The notes beneath the pieces are model-generated. The model made no database searches. It was given only the letters and a program-made list of their open reading frames with translations, and was not told the DNA's origin. Both the position numbers and the translations under genes were made by a program. From Spodoptera frugiperda (taxonomy: Eukaryota > Arthropoda > Insecta > Lepidoptera > Noctuidae), in NCBI RefSeq assembly GCF_023101765.2, contig NC_064238.1:2664001-2728000 (forward strand): a DNA stretch of 64,000 bases, read 5' to 3'. This document shows, piece by piece, positions 49,037 through 61,650 of this stretch (the stretch's first letter is position 1; each line of letters begins with the position of its first letter).

Positions 49037-51454
49037 AAAAAGCCTGGCTTTTAGTTGATAAGAGTCTAACAGTTAATGGAGGCTCTATAATGATTTTTCA
49101 CTTCGAGGTAATAAAAAAGTTTTTCTGGCATTATATCTGTTATGGTTGCTTAGGATTCTAAACCAAATCATTACTCGTACTACTGGTTCAAAACCATTCT
49201 GGTAGCGATTGTACATTTCAAGTTTACAACGTATTTAACTATGTAGTGGCTTCATACCAATTGGGCTGACCGAAACTAATAAGGCGAAGTCCTTTATTGT
49301 TACCCATAAAACTAATTGATGTACAACAATCTCAAAATTGGTATCCCGGTTTTATAGGTTCTCACCCGTCTTATACTGTCAGTTTCAATTTATTACTTGA
49401 GGTTTATCTAAGTAAAATGTATTGGGTAACATGGTTATAAACTTTACTGGTTTTTCAAGAGGATTTATTGTTTCAAAGTGACTTTGAAAGTCAAAGTATT
49501 GACTTCCATTTGATCTTATCTGTACATGTTAGAAAGTCGAAATATTGCTAACGTGCGACTGACATGATGCAACTAGTTTCCAAGTTTCTATCAGGAAAAA
49601 CGAACAATAAATAAATCCTCTAATTTAAAACCGAAAAGAAGATTTATCAACCGTGTTGTTTTTGCTGCAATCTTCTTTTTTACTAAAAAATCTTTGTCAA
49701 ATTAACAATCCGCAGACATTTTGTCACCAGCAACGACATTTTCCTTCTATTTAAAGGTTTTAGTAAAAAAAACGGTTATTTTCAAAGCATAATACCCTCT
49801 TTACATTGACAGCTAAATTGCAAATTAGTAGATTTTTTTGTACAAAATTGAAAACCTTAATAACTATAGCCTCATTTGCTAACATCAAATTGATTATGTC
49901 TAACAGCGTACTCTCATTAGACGCGGTTCGTAGCTTTTTATGACAGATTCATTAAAGCTCTACCTATTTGCCAGTTTTTTTTTTTTATATAAAGCGAAAA
50001 AATCTCTCTCCGGCCTTCCGTCGTAGAAAGAGAAATATATTTCGTTTCTGCATAATTAGTTTAAACTTGGTCCGCGGGTCACTCAACTGAATTATGTTCG
50101 TTTGTTTGTTTGTATTACAAGGACCAAGTTTGATTGTTTGTTCAGGACTCTGTTTTATTTTTCTGCAGTGTCTTTATTTAGAGCAATTTTCAAGTTTTTT
50201 AATTGGAGTTTATTGTTTATTTTAGTTGCTTTTTTATGGGAATGTGATTTACTGTAGATCGTGGGCATACATTGATGACATGTGTAACTACAGTACGAAT
50301 ACCAAATAACATTAATTTTATAAACACCATGTTCTTCCATACGAATTGATTGATATTAGGCAATAGGAATGTCACTTCATTTTCTGTCATTTTCATTTTC
50401 TGTTTTGTCATTTCAAAATTTAATAGCGTGCGTGAACTGTGTATGGTATCACAGACTTACGTTCACTGTCACTTAGTCTATACTTATCGTGACGCTAAAA
50501 TTTCCTCTTCTCTCTTCCTCTATTTTCTTGATATTGCTTTTCTAGTTCACTTTCAGCTTCTAGTTTCCCACTTTTAACATTATCTATCAATATACCAACG
50601 TAATTGGTATCACATCCAAATCGAGATGCGTACTACGTAACTCGGCTAGCTGAGTTTGGTAGTGGGTCATTGTTAGCGCGAACAAAGAGTGCGGCTGGAA
50701 CGTCGGGCATCTGCCTTCAGTATTGCTGGCTTATTGTGAAATAGACAACTGTTAGGCGGCCACTAAGTCAGCGGGTTCAGCTGGTATTGTCAACCCTATA
50801 TTGATGAAACGCTGACTACTGGTGATTCCATTTTTCATAGGATATCTTGGATGCATTTTAATGAAAGTATGTGAAGATGTACATGATGAAAGAAACAAAA
50901 GTCATGGTTTAACGAAGCGAGCAGAGCATTGTTCGGTATAGCGGACTAAAGGTTAGTGACGTCATACGACCGTAGACAATAGGTTTTTTTTTAATGTAAA
51001 TACTATCATAAAATAATTGCGGGATACCATTTTTTTTATTTAAAGTAAGTTTAAATATAAAAGCTACAGCTATCAGGTTTGCTAAAAGCTTTTCTCATGG
51101 CCATACTGAGGATTATAGTGAATATCAGAGGACCATCTCCTTATTCATATCTGAATGGCAAATACCGAGAAAACCAGTAATCTTTGTTAGAAATGAATAT
51201 TTTTATTCTCCAATTACTTGACTGTCTAGCTCAAAGACTAGTGAAATTTTAGTACGACGAAATTAACATTATCAGCATACCAGGTTCTTTTTAGTTAGTA
51301 GTGTACCTTTCATTATGGCTAGATGACTTGTGTCTGTGTGCTAATTCAGCTGGCTTAGAGCTATTTGTAGTCTTTTTGAAAAACCATATCATTACTTTAT
51401 TTATCATCATCTGCATCTGTATTTTTTTTAATATTGCCAAATTCACTAGTGTTT
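49037..51454. other. unannotated AT-rich sequence, 2.4 kb
   Basis: No gene recognised. A GC-richer patch at 50630-50790 is not assigned. Confidence 0.45.
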
Positions 51455-51600
51455 TCTTCTGTATTATGGATTTGTTTACAAACATACAGGTTCCAATTTC
51501 ATTTTCACAAACAATTTCCTCCTGGCGGGAACCGAACCAGCAACACATATCGCGGCAGCTGGTTGCTCTGGCACCGCGTCTACCGTGCAATCAGTCTTCT
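51455..51600 (-). mobile_element. tRNA-headed SINE fragment
   Basis: On the - strand the head 'ctgattgcacggtagacgcg' and 'tgttgctggttcggttcccg' (B-box-like) leads to 'gtatgtttgtaaacaaatcc'. Same family as 24380-24590. The frames here on both strands are explained by this insertion. Confidence 0.7.
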
Positions 51601-52699
51601 TACTTTCGATGTTTGTGTTTGTAATATGCTTTAATAAAATAAATAAAAATCAGTACCTAATTTTGTCATATCATGCTCGGGTCATTAATTTCCTTACCAC
51701 CTTTTAAATTACTCACAAAAAAGGCTCTTGCTAATAATTATCTTAAGTAGCAAATCTATGTTACATCACACACTCATCAATAGTACGCCATACTTGATTT
51801 CTAGACAGGCGGCATGCTTTGTGACTGTGGACAGGTCATGTCAAAACATGATGGATGGTATACAGGCGATTGATCAGATGATGAATTTAATATATTGCTT
51901 TGTTGTAATAACTGGATTTAAGACATAAATAGGACAATGAATTTTAGCCACATAATAGTTTTAAAAAGATGATGTGATTTAATGAATTGTTTTCTAATAG
52001 AACTTGAAACGAATTTTTGTATTAAAGGTTTTAGGACGGAATCTGAGTGAATTGGTAATTCCAGGAACATTACTATTCAAGCCGATCTATTTAATTTTTT
52101 AACGCTAACTATTACTAATTGGTAATGATATATTCCTAAATGTATTTATAAATAAAAAGTCACCAAAGTAATACTCAAAATGAAGACCTTTATAAAAGTG
52201 TATTAGAAAACATGACATGCTTACTTACTTATAGAAAAAAATAATTTAGGTTTTTGTAAATTATTTATTTTAAAGACTACAATAGCCCAAGGTTATTTAA
52301 AAAAAACCTTTTATGAACACATGTCTTGCGATTACTTACAAGTTATTCACATCGAAGCTTCATTTTAAATTGCTAATATAATTTCTGACACTGCGAAAAC
52401 ATATTAACATTGGCCTCGGAGCTATTATTGTATTTCTATAAGGCAGAATATTATTACAAAGTCTAGAAGACTTTTGTACTACATGAATCTAAGTTTCCAA
52501 CAAGAAAAGGGACTTGGCTTGCTATTCAAATGTACGTTAATGTACCTTATAGTGTATCGTGTATGTACCAAGGTCTGCAAGGTTATCTTTAGGAAGGGAC
52601 CTTGCTAGATTGGGTACTGAAGGTCAAATGTTAATCAAAAGATTTTGACTAGAGCCATGATACATGTAGATTTTAATATAGTAGTAGATTAAGCCATTA
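51601..52699. other. unannotated AT-rich sequence
   Basis: Nothing recognised. Confidence 0.45.
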
Positions 52700-52815
52700 G
52701 CCATCTGGAGCTGCGGACTAACTAGCGGGTTTACCGGGGCTCCGGCTTGACTCTTTCTCTAGCCTCGCCCAAGGCGGGAGAAGTCAAATGAAGATTTCCC
52801 TCCTTAAAAAAAAAA
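52700..52815 (+). mobile_element. SINE, 'agtaagagtctgacactc' family, internally deleted
   Basis: Has 'tggagctgcggactaactag', 'cgggtttaccggggctccgg', then jumps to 'ttgactctttctctagcctc' and 'gcccaaggcgggagaagtca' and an A-run. The 'agtaagagtctgacactc' middle is missing, so this copy lost about 50 bp relative to the others. Confidence 0.8.
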
Positions 52816-54403
52816 GAGTCTGTAGCAAAATTTCATTTAGAAATAGATTGATTGATGTAGGCTTAATATGAAACTTAGGATGTATAGTAAAGAAATCGTA
52901 TAGATTGAAACTAAGGAGTAAAATCGACCATGTTAAATAACAAAAGGCCAGAATATAAAGTCATTGCGAAAGAAAAATAGCTTCAGTTCACCCTATAATA
53001 AACAATGATAAGATTATTACACTGGAGCGGTTATAACCAAAATGTTGTGACCCACAAACCACAGCGCAACCAGAATACTCGTTGAGGGGGAAAAATTAAG
53101 GGTCCCACCAATTAACAATAATGAATTGGAGCTTTAAAGTATTAGGCTTTCGACCTATTTGTCGTCTCGTCGCCGCCTCGTCCAAGGTTCGAATCTGCTG
53201 ACATTTTGAAAGATGGCCTTACTAATATTTACAGGGCTTAATTTGTTTTAGAGCCCCTCCTTTTTGCGAATTTATTGCAGGATCTTGTCACTTTAGGGTT
53301 TTTTGTTTTGTCATATTTTATTTTTATAATACCTAACTGTTCACGTTCTCGATCGTACCTGAAACAAAGACAATACATTTTTATTAGATAACATATTTTG
53401 TAGAAAATACTCTTTAAAATGGATTTTAAGTAAGTAAGTAGATACAGATTAGGTAGGTACATTTGTTGATAATTTAATTTTAAATCTGTCTTCAGTGTTG
53501 TTAATCGATGACAGGAGATCAACAAACTCCTTAGTAATTTGTATATTTCAAAACGTGACCAGGTAGGTACTCTAGTGCTGGTCATATTACAAAACAGTTC
53601 CACGCTTATATCGAAGTGTTAAGTTATGTATGTAGGCGTTACAAACAACCTCGCTCACAAATAAATTCACTGACCTATCACAATCGCCTGTCATGAATAT
53701 TATTCCTTCACCCTACCCACGCAAGTCACCAACGTAATAAATATGTAACGCGCGCGTAAACGTTAAAGATACGAACCGAACGACTAGCTGCTGTGCCGGT
53801 AACCTGGCCGAGTGACAGGTCAAGGTATGAACGGGTTCGTTGGACTCGCAGTGATAGCGCCATTGTTCTGCGTGTAGTGATAGCATTAAAATAAATATTA
53901 GGAGAAATATTCTAAAATACTTTGAGATTGTTTTCAAATTACTTTCTGACTTTAATATACATTACATTGGTTACGATTTATGTATAACAACATATATCTC
54001 TAAAACGATAATCTTCAAATAAAACATAGGTATTTTATAGAATGATGCCATAAGCCTATGATTGTTAATATCAATAGGCCTAATAACACATGTCGTACTA
54101 AACATTAACATACGTTCTTTAAAATGCTAAAGCAAATTGAAAATAAAATTTAAATCAACAACACAAACGCAATTTTCGCTTAAAATTACATTGTACAACG
54201 GAAATTGAAATAAATTTGAGTGTCACACTAAAATATTTTTGCAGACGCTACAATAAATCGGCGCACACAAGTGTAACGGTCTGTAGTTAGTGCCACAATA
54301 CAGGACCAAATTCAAATTATCGATATTTACATGTTAAACCTCTTTTTAGGGTTTTATAACCGAAGTGTAATAATGGGATACTAACACTCATTAAAAAAAA
54401 ACT
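52816..54403. other. unannotated sequence with a possible exon-like patch
   Basis: A GC-richer patch at 53740-53870 has, on the - strand, AACAATGG (ATG at 53861-53863) opening 20 codons that end at CAG|GTTA (53804). It is an exon-like pattern without support from a recognisable protein. A - strand frame at 53238-53358 follows a TTTGTTTCAG acceptor-like site. Both are speculative. Confidence 0.25.
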
Positions 54404-54560
54404 TTGCACCCACATTAGCATTTTCTCCTATGTCGTGGGTGCGTTTATAAACATACAAATTCACGTTGACAACCTGAAACAACAATTTATGGATCACACA
54501 AAGAGTTGCTCCGTGCGGGAATCGAACCTGCTACATGTTGCACCGCACCAACTATGCAGT
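54404..54560 (-). mobile_element. tRNA-headed SINE, 'acgacacaggagaaaat' family
   Basis: The - strand reads 'ttgactgcatagttggtgcg', 'aggttcgattcccgcacgga' (clear B box GGTTCGATTCC), 'gcaactctttgtgtgatcca', 'aacgcacccacgacatagga' and 'gaaaatgctaatgtgggtgc'. This copy preserves the polymerase III B box best. Confidence 0.8.
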
Positions 54561-55014
54561 CAATATCACTAAGACTTCAATGTGCATTTGTCTGTCTATG
54601 TCATCAGTAAGCTAAGTCTCACGAACTGTGATATCGAAACTGTTGAAATTTTACAGAAGTAATAGGTAGTAAACCAATATAACAAAAGAAAAATACATAA
54701 TATTGTATGTATGTAAGTTCGATATACGTTTGGTCGGATTTTTTAATATCAATGGGATGTTACAGCACAGTAAAAATAATTAAAAAGTAAAACAAATAAA
54801 AGTTTTTTTTGTTTATTTATTTGTCTGTGTAAGTCTTTATTAAATTTTTGTCAGTATTGTTATCATCAATGATTTTTTTCTGCTCAAACAACAAACTGTT
54901 GTCGTAACAAATAAATATTGTAAACTGCATTGCCGTAATAATGTAAAATCTCATGTAGTGCAGGTTAAAATAAAATGTGGGCAAAGCATAATACATAATA
55001 TTTCGTATGGTAGG
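54561..55014. other. unannotated AT-rich sequence
   Basis: Nothing recognised. Confidence 0.45.
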
Positions 55015-55312
55015 TTTCGTGGTGGCCCGGCGGTTTAAGACGCCTGCTTCTTATACATGAGAGTGCGGGTTCGAAACCTACCTAAGGCAAGAACCATTAT
55101 GACTTTTTCCGGGTTATATATGTACTTACTAAGATTATTTGGACACCACTGACAAATTTGGTGATCGGGATCGTGAGGAAACCTGGGCTTATAATTTCTA
55201 ATTGTAGGTTTGAAATCGCCAACCCGCATTGAGCAAGCGTGGTGATGAATGCTCAAACCTTCTCCGTGTGAGAAGAGGCCTTTGGTCAGTAGTGGCCAAC
55301 TTTAGGCTGATG
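55015..55312 (+). mobile_element. tRNA-derived SINE, near full length
   Basis: The tRNA-like head has an A-box-like TGGCCCGGCGG (about 55023-55033) and a perfect B box GGTTCGAAACC (55069-55079). The body has 'cgggatcgtgaggaaacctg', 'aacccgcattgagcaagcgt' and ends 'gaagaggcctttggtcagta', a layout shared by SINEs of many insects. About 300 bp long. A tail fragment of the same family is at 14496-14545. Confidence 0.88.
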
Positions 55313-55885
55313 ATTTGATGTGTGAACTGCCTATGTATTTAAAGTAGTTAAACTTGTATAGCTATCATGTAAAACACGTTCTACTGTTACGACTCTTTTG
55401 AAAAAACTACTTAAAGATTCAAACAAAGAACTTAGAACAAAACCCAGAAGTAAACAAAAACTAAATTACAAAAAAAAAGTTATTACGACAGCTCTATATA
55501 TTCAAGCCATAAAAATTTCAAGCCAGACGTAAAACATTACACAAAGAGCTATATTTCAAAACTTAACAAGGAGTTCATTGCGAAAGAAAACTAAAGGAAA
55601 TCGGGTGTCTTTCCCACCTCGCAGTTATTTTAATCCCTTAGGAGTCCCTTGCAAGGATACGTGACGTCTGCACCTTGCATTTTATTATTGCTAGCCACCC
55701 CTAACGACTAGGGAGTGGTAAGTGGCTGGTAATTGTGTAGGATAACTTAGATTGGGTTTTTAATTCGAAGAACTTATGGGTAGGGAAGCGCTGGTGGGAG
55801 GATCATAAATTGTAGTGCAGTGGTGGTTGGGTGAAATGCTTTTGTGATTGTGTGATTTGGTTTGGTGACTGTTGTAAGCTATACT
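55313..55885. other. unannotated sequence
   Basis: Nothing recognised. Confidence 0.45.
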
Positions 55886-56085
55886 TAATATATAAAGCTG
55901 AAGAGTTTATTTATTTGTTTGAACGCGCTAGCCTCTGAAACTGCTGAATCGCATTGAACTAGTCTTTCTATGTTGGATTGGCTATTTAGCGAAGATTATT
56001 AAAGACTATAAAACATCCTGCTACGATTAATAGGAGCCAAGCAGAGCGAGTGAGACCACCACCATAGTAGTAGCTAGTGTCAATT
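55886..56085 (+). repeat. interspersed repeat, 'ataaagctgaagagttt' family
   Basis: Opens 'aatatataaagctgaagagt', then 'gaacgcgctagcctctgaaa', 'tattaaagactataaaacat' and 'attaataggagccaagcaga'. It aligns with 13742-13905. Confidence 0.75.
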
Positions 56086-56134
56086 GAGGTGGTTTGTTAA
56101 AGGATTTAGTAATTTATAATTTTATTGTTTAATT

Positions 56135-56425
<291 letters not shown>

Positions 56426-57180
56426 GCATGTCTCATAAAAAAACAAAAAACTGTAGGTACTGATGACGATAATGACGCGATACACATATAATATATAAAC
56501 TTATATTTTATGTTAAACGGTTTAATCGGCTTATATTATATAGTCATCACGATTAAGAGTGTGAGATCGGACGTCAGAAAAGGGGTTAAATGACAAAATA
56601 ACTTTTGACCCAAACAAACAAACAAGTCCAGCTAAATAAAATCTTTTAATAACAATGCGTCGTCAGTATGTAGGTATATAGTTTTCTAATTGTTGACTCA
56701 TTATCTTATGATGTGAAATGGTACTCCATTTGAACAAAAATATGTAGTTTAAGATTCCAAGTATTCTGGCATTAGGTAGAAAAAGTATTCCTTTAAATCG
56801 AAAAAACAATAAAATAAAACAAGGTTTTATCTGTATAGCACAGACACCTTATTCTCAAAATAAACTCCTAGTTGTGAGAACTGTAAGAAAATCCTAATAG
56901 AATTTATAACTAAAATAGCGGAATCGTTTCGCTAGAATTTATCCTAGGTATTACACTACAGCTAGAAATATTAAACCTCTCTTTGAAATGGAATTTTATC
57001 TTTCATCTGTGCTGAATGCGACATGGTAATGTCACAAATCTTAGGAAAACTTCAGTCTTCAAAGATTTTTATTACAGACACACTTTTAAACGTTACTTTG
57101 TATTTTCAAATTGAATGTATGATATGATATCTTTATCTGCATAGAAACTGACGCTACTGCAGACTTTAATCTATTAGATT
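56426..57180. other. unannotated AT-rich sequence
   Basis: Nothing recognised. Confidence 0.45.
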
Positions 57181-57310
57181 AGATTTGAAAACTCTTTATT
57201 GTACACTATAAAAACATAAAGGACAAACCTTCAGAAATTGATAGTAGGTACAATGAGCGGTTTTAGCACTAATAAGCAATCTTTTGCAGGCAACCTTTGG
57301 ATGATTTTAA
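57181..57310 (-). mobile_element. LINE 3' tail fragment, reversed
   Basis: Contains 'aaaactctttattgtacact', 'ataaaaacataaaggacaaa' and 'gcaatcttttgcaggcaacc'. The reverse complement has the 'agtgtacaataaagag' type tail also seen at 25155-25257. Tentative. Confidence 0.45.
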
Positions 57311-58030
57311 TGACGTCAAGGTGGTTGTCAAATCTCGTTCCGATCAATGTAGCCATTTTTGCATGATTAGACATAATAAACATACAAACATCTCCTTTTA
57401 TACATTTACTTAACCTTAATGCCTTTAATTAACAATAATATAATTATAGTTGTTCGCCTCTGGGCAAAGCATAGATGATACCACTTATCTGTAACTTCAC
57501 ACGCTTTGCTGTAAATATTACCTATGTTTACAAATAAAGCAATTTGTTTTGATTATATTTACATTAAATAGATATAGGTACTTATCTTACAAGGTAAAAG
57601 TCTCCACAACTCGACACATTAATGTATCGATTATCGAGATGTTCAGTGAACTTTATCAAAGACTGACTTCTACTACATTCCCGTTTCATTCAAATAAATA
57701 AACCCTTTACTTTAAGTACGTACCCATTTCATCTTATAAATACGTCAGTCAGCGGTAGAACCATCTTCTTCGATACCAGGCCTTATTGTGGGAAACAACT
57801 TTATTTTGCACTGACGCGTACAAGATTCTCTCAGCGTCCCGAATTTATGGGCTCTTCCAAACACCCGCCTCTTTATCCCACTTTTCATAGGTTGAAAAAC
57901 AAATTTATAACTTAGGTACTATGTGTATAGGTATTAATTTTGTTTGGTATGAAATATTTGAGGTTACATTTTATTTTGAAAGATTACCTATATACATAGT
58001 ATTAGTAGTGACATATCATGTCATGTTTAA
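57311..58030. other. unannotated AT-rich sequence
   Basis: Nothing recognised. Confidence 0.45.
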
Positions 58031-58310
58031 CTGCCTCGTTGGTCGAATGGTCGCAAGTACGACTGCCGGACAAGAGGTCTCAGGTTCCGATTTCCGGGTC
58101 GGGCAAAGTATTGCTGGGCCTTTTTCGGTTTTCGAAAATTTCTCAGTAGTAGCACGGAGTATGGAATTATGTCCGTATATGGCAATAGGCTCACCCCCTA
58201 TTACATGGGACTTATAACAATAATGGTGAAAAGTGGGTGTACATTGTGTAGCGGCCTTACGTGCTATAACGTTCACCAACCCCTTCGGGGATAAAAGGCG
58301 TGACGTTGCG
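58031..58310 (+). mobile_element. tRNA-derived SINE, 'gcctcgttggtcg' family, full length
   Basis: Head 'ctgcctcgttggtcgaatgg' contains an A box (TGGTCGAATGG, 58040-58050). A B box with one extra base (GGTTCCGATTTCC) follows at about 58083. The body has 'tttctcagtagtagcacgga', 'gctcaccccctattacatgg', 'aatggtgaaaagtgggtgta' and ends 'ggggataaaaggcgtgacgt'. Tail-only copies are at 35754-35840 and 63453-63602. Confidence 0.9.
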
Positions 58311-58857
58311 TTAGTAACATGTCCATTTTTATGTAATCCTTGCATTTTAACACTCATGTTTTAGCCTCATTATACATTTCTACATGTTTATTAGCGATTC
58401 TATATGATCGTAACCAAACCTTGTTGACTACTTGAAAACACAAAGCAATTAACAATGTTATTTAATAGAATTTTTAACCGGAGATTAAAAGATTTAATGA
58501 AAAAAAATGCCTTTGATGGGTTCGAACGGAGGTCGATCAAAAACCCTTCAATGCTCGTTACAATGACTTCTCAAGTACGTTCAAATCCTTCAAAAAGGTA
58601 AGGGTACTCGTTACTTAATCCAAACGACATAATTACCAATCTAATTAAAATGAAATAATTTATTTTGACATTTATTATTATGATGATTAAAGTTAATATT
58701 TCAATACAATACGTTGCCAATTATTAATATTTACTCTTTTATATTTAAATACCGTTGGGTTTAACTATTAAATACAAATGAAATATACTCGTAAAATGTA
58801 TGAATTAAAATACAATCTAAATTCATGAATATAAATCTAAAAACTAAGCTAAAGTAC
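58311..58857. other. unannotated AT-rich sequence
   Basis: Nothing recognised. Confidence 0.45.
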
Positions 58858-59030
58858 CTCATATTATAAATGCGAAAGTTTGTGTATGTATGTTTGTTAC
58901 TCAATCACGTCAAAATGGCTAAAGGGATCGCGATAAAATTTTAAACAGAGGTAGATTATGGTCTAAAATAACACATAGACTATTTTTTATCCCACGGGAA
59001 CGCGGGTGAAGCCGCAGCCAGGCGCTAGTA
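58858..59030 (+). repeat. interspersed repeat, 'aatattataaatgcgaaagt' family, best copy
   Basis: Runs 'catattataaatgcgaaagt', 'ttgtgtatgtatgtttgtta', 'ctcaatcacgtcaaaatggc', 'agaggtagattatggtctaa' and 'gggaacgcgggtgaagccgc', ending 'caggcgctagta'. Confidence 0.85.
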
Positions 59031-61493
59031 TAAATCTAAATGTTTTGTTTCGTATTCACGTTACATTTTGTTTTGTTTTATTAAATCCTATATATGATAA
59101 CTTACACATCCTTTTTTGTATGTGATTAATTGATTGAATATATATTTAGAGGGCCAAAAAATCTACGTTACAATATTACATGCAATGTAACGTTCCCAAA
59201 ATAGTCCCTTATTATGTAGTACCTGAATGAAATTCGCGTAGCTACTGGTACTTATATTCCTTTTGACAAGTACGAACCGTTGTTACGGTTCATTATAGTG
59301 AAGGATAAAGGACGCAGTAGGCAACTACGGAAAAAATGGTTGACAAAACGTTTTGACATGTTGAGATAGGGCTGCTACCTGCGGACGGGAAATGAAATAT
59401 TGTCCGAATGATTTCAAGTTTTCTAAAAGTTCATGACATTTTATGTAGAAAAACATATTATTATTTTTCGTTGGGTCAGCGAGAGAGAACCCCTCTTTCC
59501 CTAATCGTAAAGATTTGCTTATAAATGATATTTGGTGAAATGTCGAATATTATCATACATTTTCGTAGTTTATGTTACTTATCATAAATAACACAATTTT
59601 TCATAAAACTGTTACATATAATATCCCACACAATTATCACGTATTTATCACAAACAACATTACACCATTTTTGAAATCATCTTTATCACTTTTCTTAACA
59701 ATTAATTGTACAAAATTTTAAACAGCAGCAACCCTAAATTTAAATCCATTCCTACCACCAAGCTTAAGACGTTGATCCTGTAAAATTATTTACTGATTGT
59801 TGACATTTTACGCACTGGCAATTTTCAAATGGTAACGTCGTAGGGGCTCACAAAACGAATCAAGATTTGCAAAAAACGACTACAAACATCAATGCATGAG
59901 CAACTTTGGTGATTTAAAAAAAAAGTTTTATTGTTACTTTAATGAATTCAATACATACTTAAAACGGAACAAGGGTGAATATTTTTATTGAATGGCCAAG
60001 AAAAAATAATTCTGTACTAAACTTTTGTAAGGACATTAATCCGTTCCGGTTTGTTGACTCATAAGGAAAACAGCCAGTATTAAATTAGGCTTGAGATGTT
60101 TTATTTTATCTTTCTTTTTTGTTTATGTTATATTGTTAGAAATAAATAATAATTCTATTCATTTCATAATAGTTATTTAAAACTATTATGGAATGAAAGT
60201 TAAGTAATTTAACAATGTGCAATACTTCATAAAATTTATGGATATGAGTGCCATAAAAGCGATTTTACTATTATGAATTCTGAAACTTATTCTACGTATA
60301 TTTCTAAAGAATTTATAAAGGTTTTCATCACATAATTTATTCGATTGTAAATAAAATGAGGTAATTGGTAGTATTTTTTTGATATTAGACCGCGATCTTA
60401 CCTGATGGTAAATAACGATGATTATTCCATTATCTATTAACTAACTCTTTTGTTCTATTATAGTACAGTAAGACAGTTAACCACTTACTCATATGTCAAA
60501 ATAAGTATCCTATAGGTTTTTCATAGTACAGCAATAATCTTTTACATACATAACACCATTAATATTTGAAACTCTAACAAAAAACGTGCAATTACTGTCA
60601 CCGAATATCGGTCCGAAGTCACCGAAGGCTTTTGGCCAAAATTGTATGGAAAAAATGTCGGTCGGGAAACGCCGAGTCACGATTCCAGCCACCTTACCGA
60701 ATACTCGTAAAATTACGGTAAAAATTGGTAAAAAAAAAATATCAGTGTTGCATTACGAGATGGTTAGCTCCGGGCGCTTGATGCACTTGTTGCAAAATAT
60801 TGGGGGATTTTATTACAGTGCGGTGGCAAACGGGTAAAAATATACGAATTGGATTTCGATGTGCACTTGAATATCTTTTTGCGAAATTCCGAATGTGAAT
60901 TCGGTTAGCACAGATGAGTGCTGTATCTTTTTATGTAGTACCAATCCTGATTGGTCTCCTGCAATTTGAAACCACTGGCAAATAGATACGGAATAACCCA
61001 TAGACAAAAAAATTGAATATAATATCGATTGATCTGTTAATAAGCTTCTAAATTCTGAACTGTACCAAGGATGCTCACTTATTGAGATTTGGTAATAATG
61101 TCTACATGATACAAATTACATTAGCATTATTCTTTCCAATCCTTAAGTACTTAATGAACTAATGAATTAAGATAATCTTTAAATAACAGTATCATATCTT
61201 TGTTAAACTTGATCTAGAGATCAACATCACTCACTGGTCGCTTACAGGGCAATCGGGCACGATCGTACGCCTTATAAGCCGATAAAACGTTTCCACCTAG
61301 CTTCATTGTTACCGGTAATGCTGGTAAAGTACGGTAAATTACCGTAAGGTTACTGCTATACAGTTATTGTGTAGATGAACCTTGATTTTACGAGGTGCCC
61401 GTGGGGTCAGAAGTAAATAGGACAGGAAGGACGAGCTGTAACGTTTTGGATATGGTATATTCAGAGGTGACTATGTAAGTATTTGTTTTAGTA
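59031..61493. other. unannotated AT-rich sequence, 2.5 kb
   Basis: No gene. A LINE-tail trace 'cttacctgatggtaaataac' occurs near 60398. A patch at 61306-61350 is rich in TTACC/GGTAA, including TTACCGGTAA at 61309-61318 and TACGGTAAATTACCGTA at 61330-61346. Confidence 0.45.
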
Positions 61494-61650
61494 GGGCTGA
61501 TGCCCGACCCGGAGGAGCAAAATACCTAGCGGGTTATCCAGGCTCCAGCTCGAATAGAAAGAGTAGAAACGGAAAGGTTTATAGTCAGTAAGAGTCTGAC
61601 ACTATCTCTCACTTCACCCAAGGTGGAAAAGCCAATGGATGATTTTCCCC
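61494..61650 (+). mobile_element. SINE, 'agtaagagtctgacactc' family
   Basis: Has 'gtagggctgatgcccgaccc', 'ctagcgggttatccaggctc', 'cagtaagagtctgacactat', 'ctctcacttcacccaaggtg' and 'caatggatgattttcccctg'. Confidence 0.85.

Noticed and set aside
51291..51634. Overlapping open frames on both strands
   Set aside because: They run through a SINE copy (51455-51600) and reflect its sequence, not a gene.
53713..53937. Signal-peptide-like frame on the - strand (hydrophobic start then HAEQW)
   Set aside because: The apparent start is TTG and the only in-frame ATG comes after most of the hydrophobic stretch, so there is no real signal peptide.
55023..55085. tRNA gene
   Set aside because: It has A- and B-box-like motifs but no full cloverleaf, and it continues into a typical SINE body; it is a SINE head.
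58031..58106. tRNA gene
   Set aside because: The B box has an extra base and the sequence runs on into the SINE; not a functional tRNA.
58016..58357. Frames of 98 and 113 codons on opposite strands
   Set aside because: Both are translations of the tRNA-derived SINE at 58031-58310.
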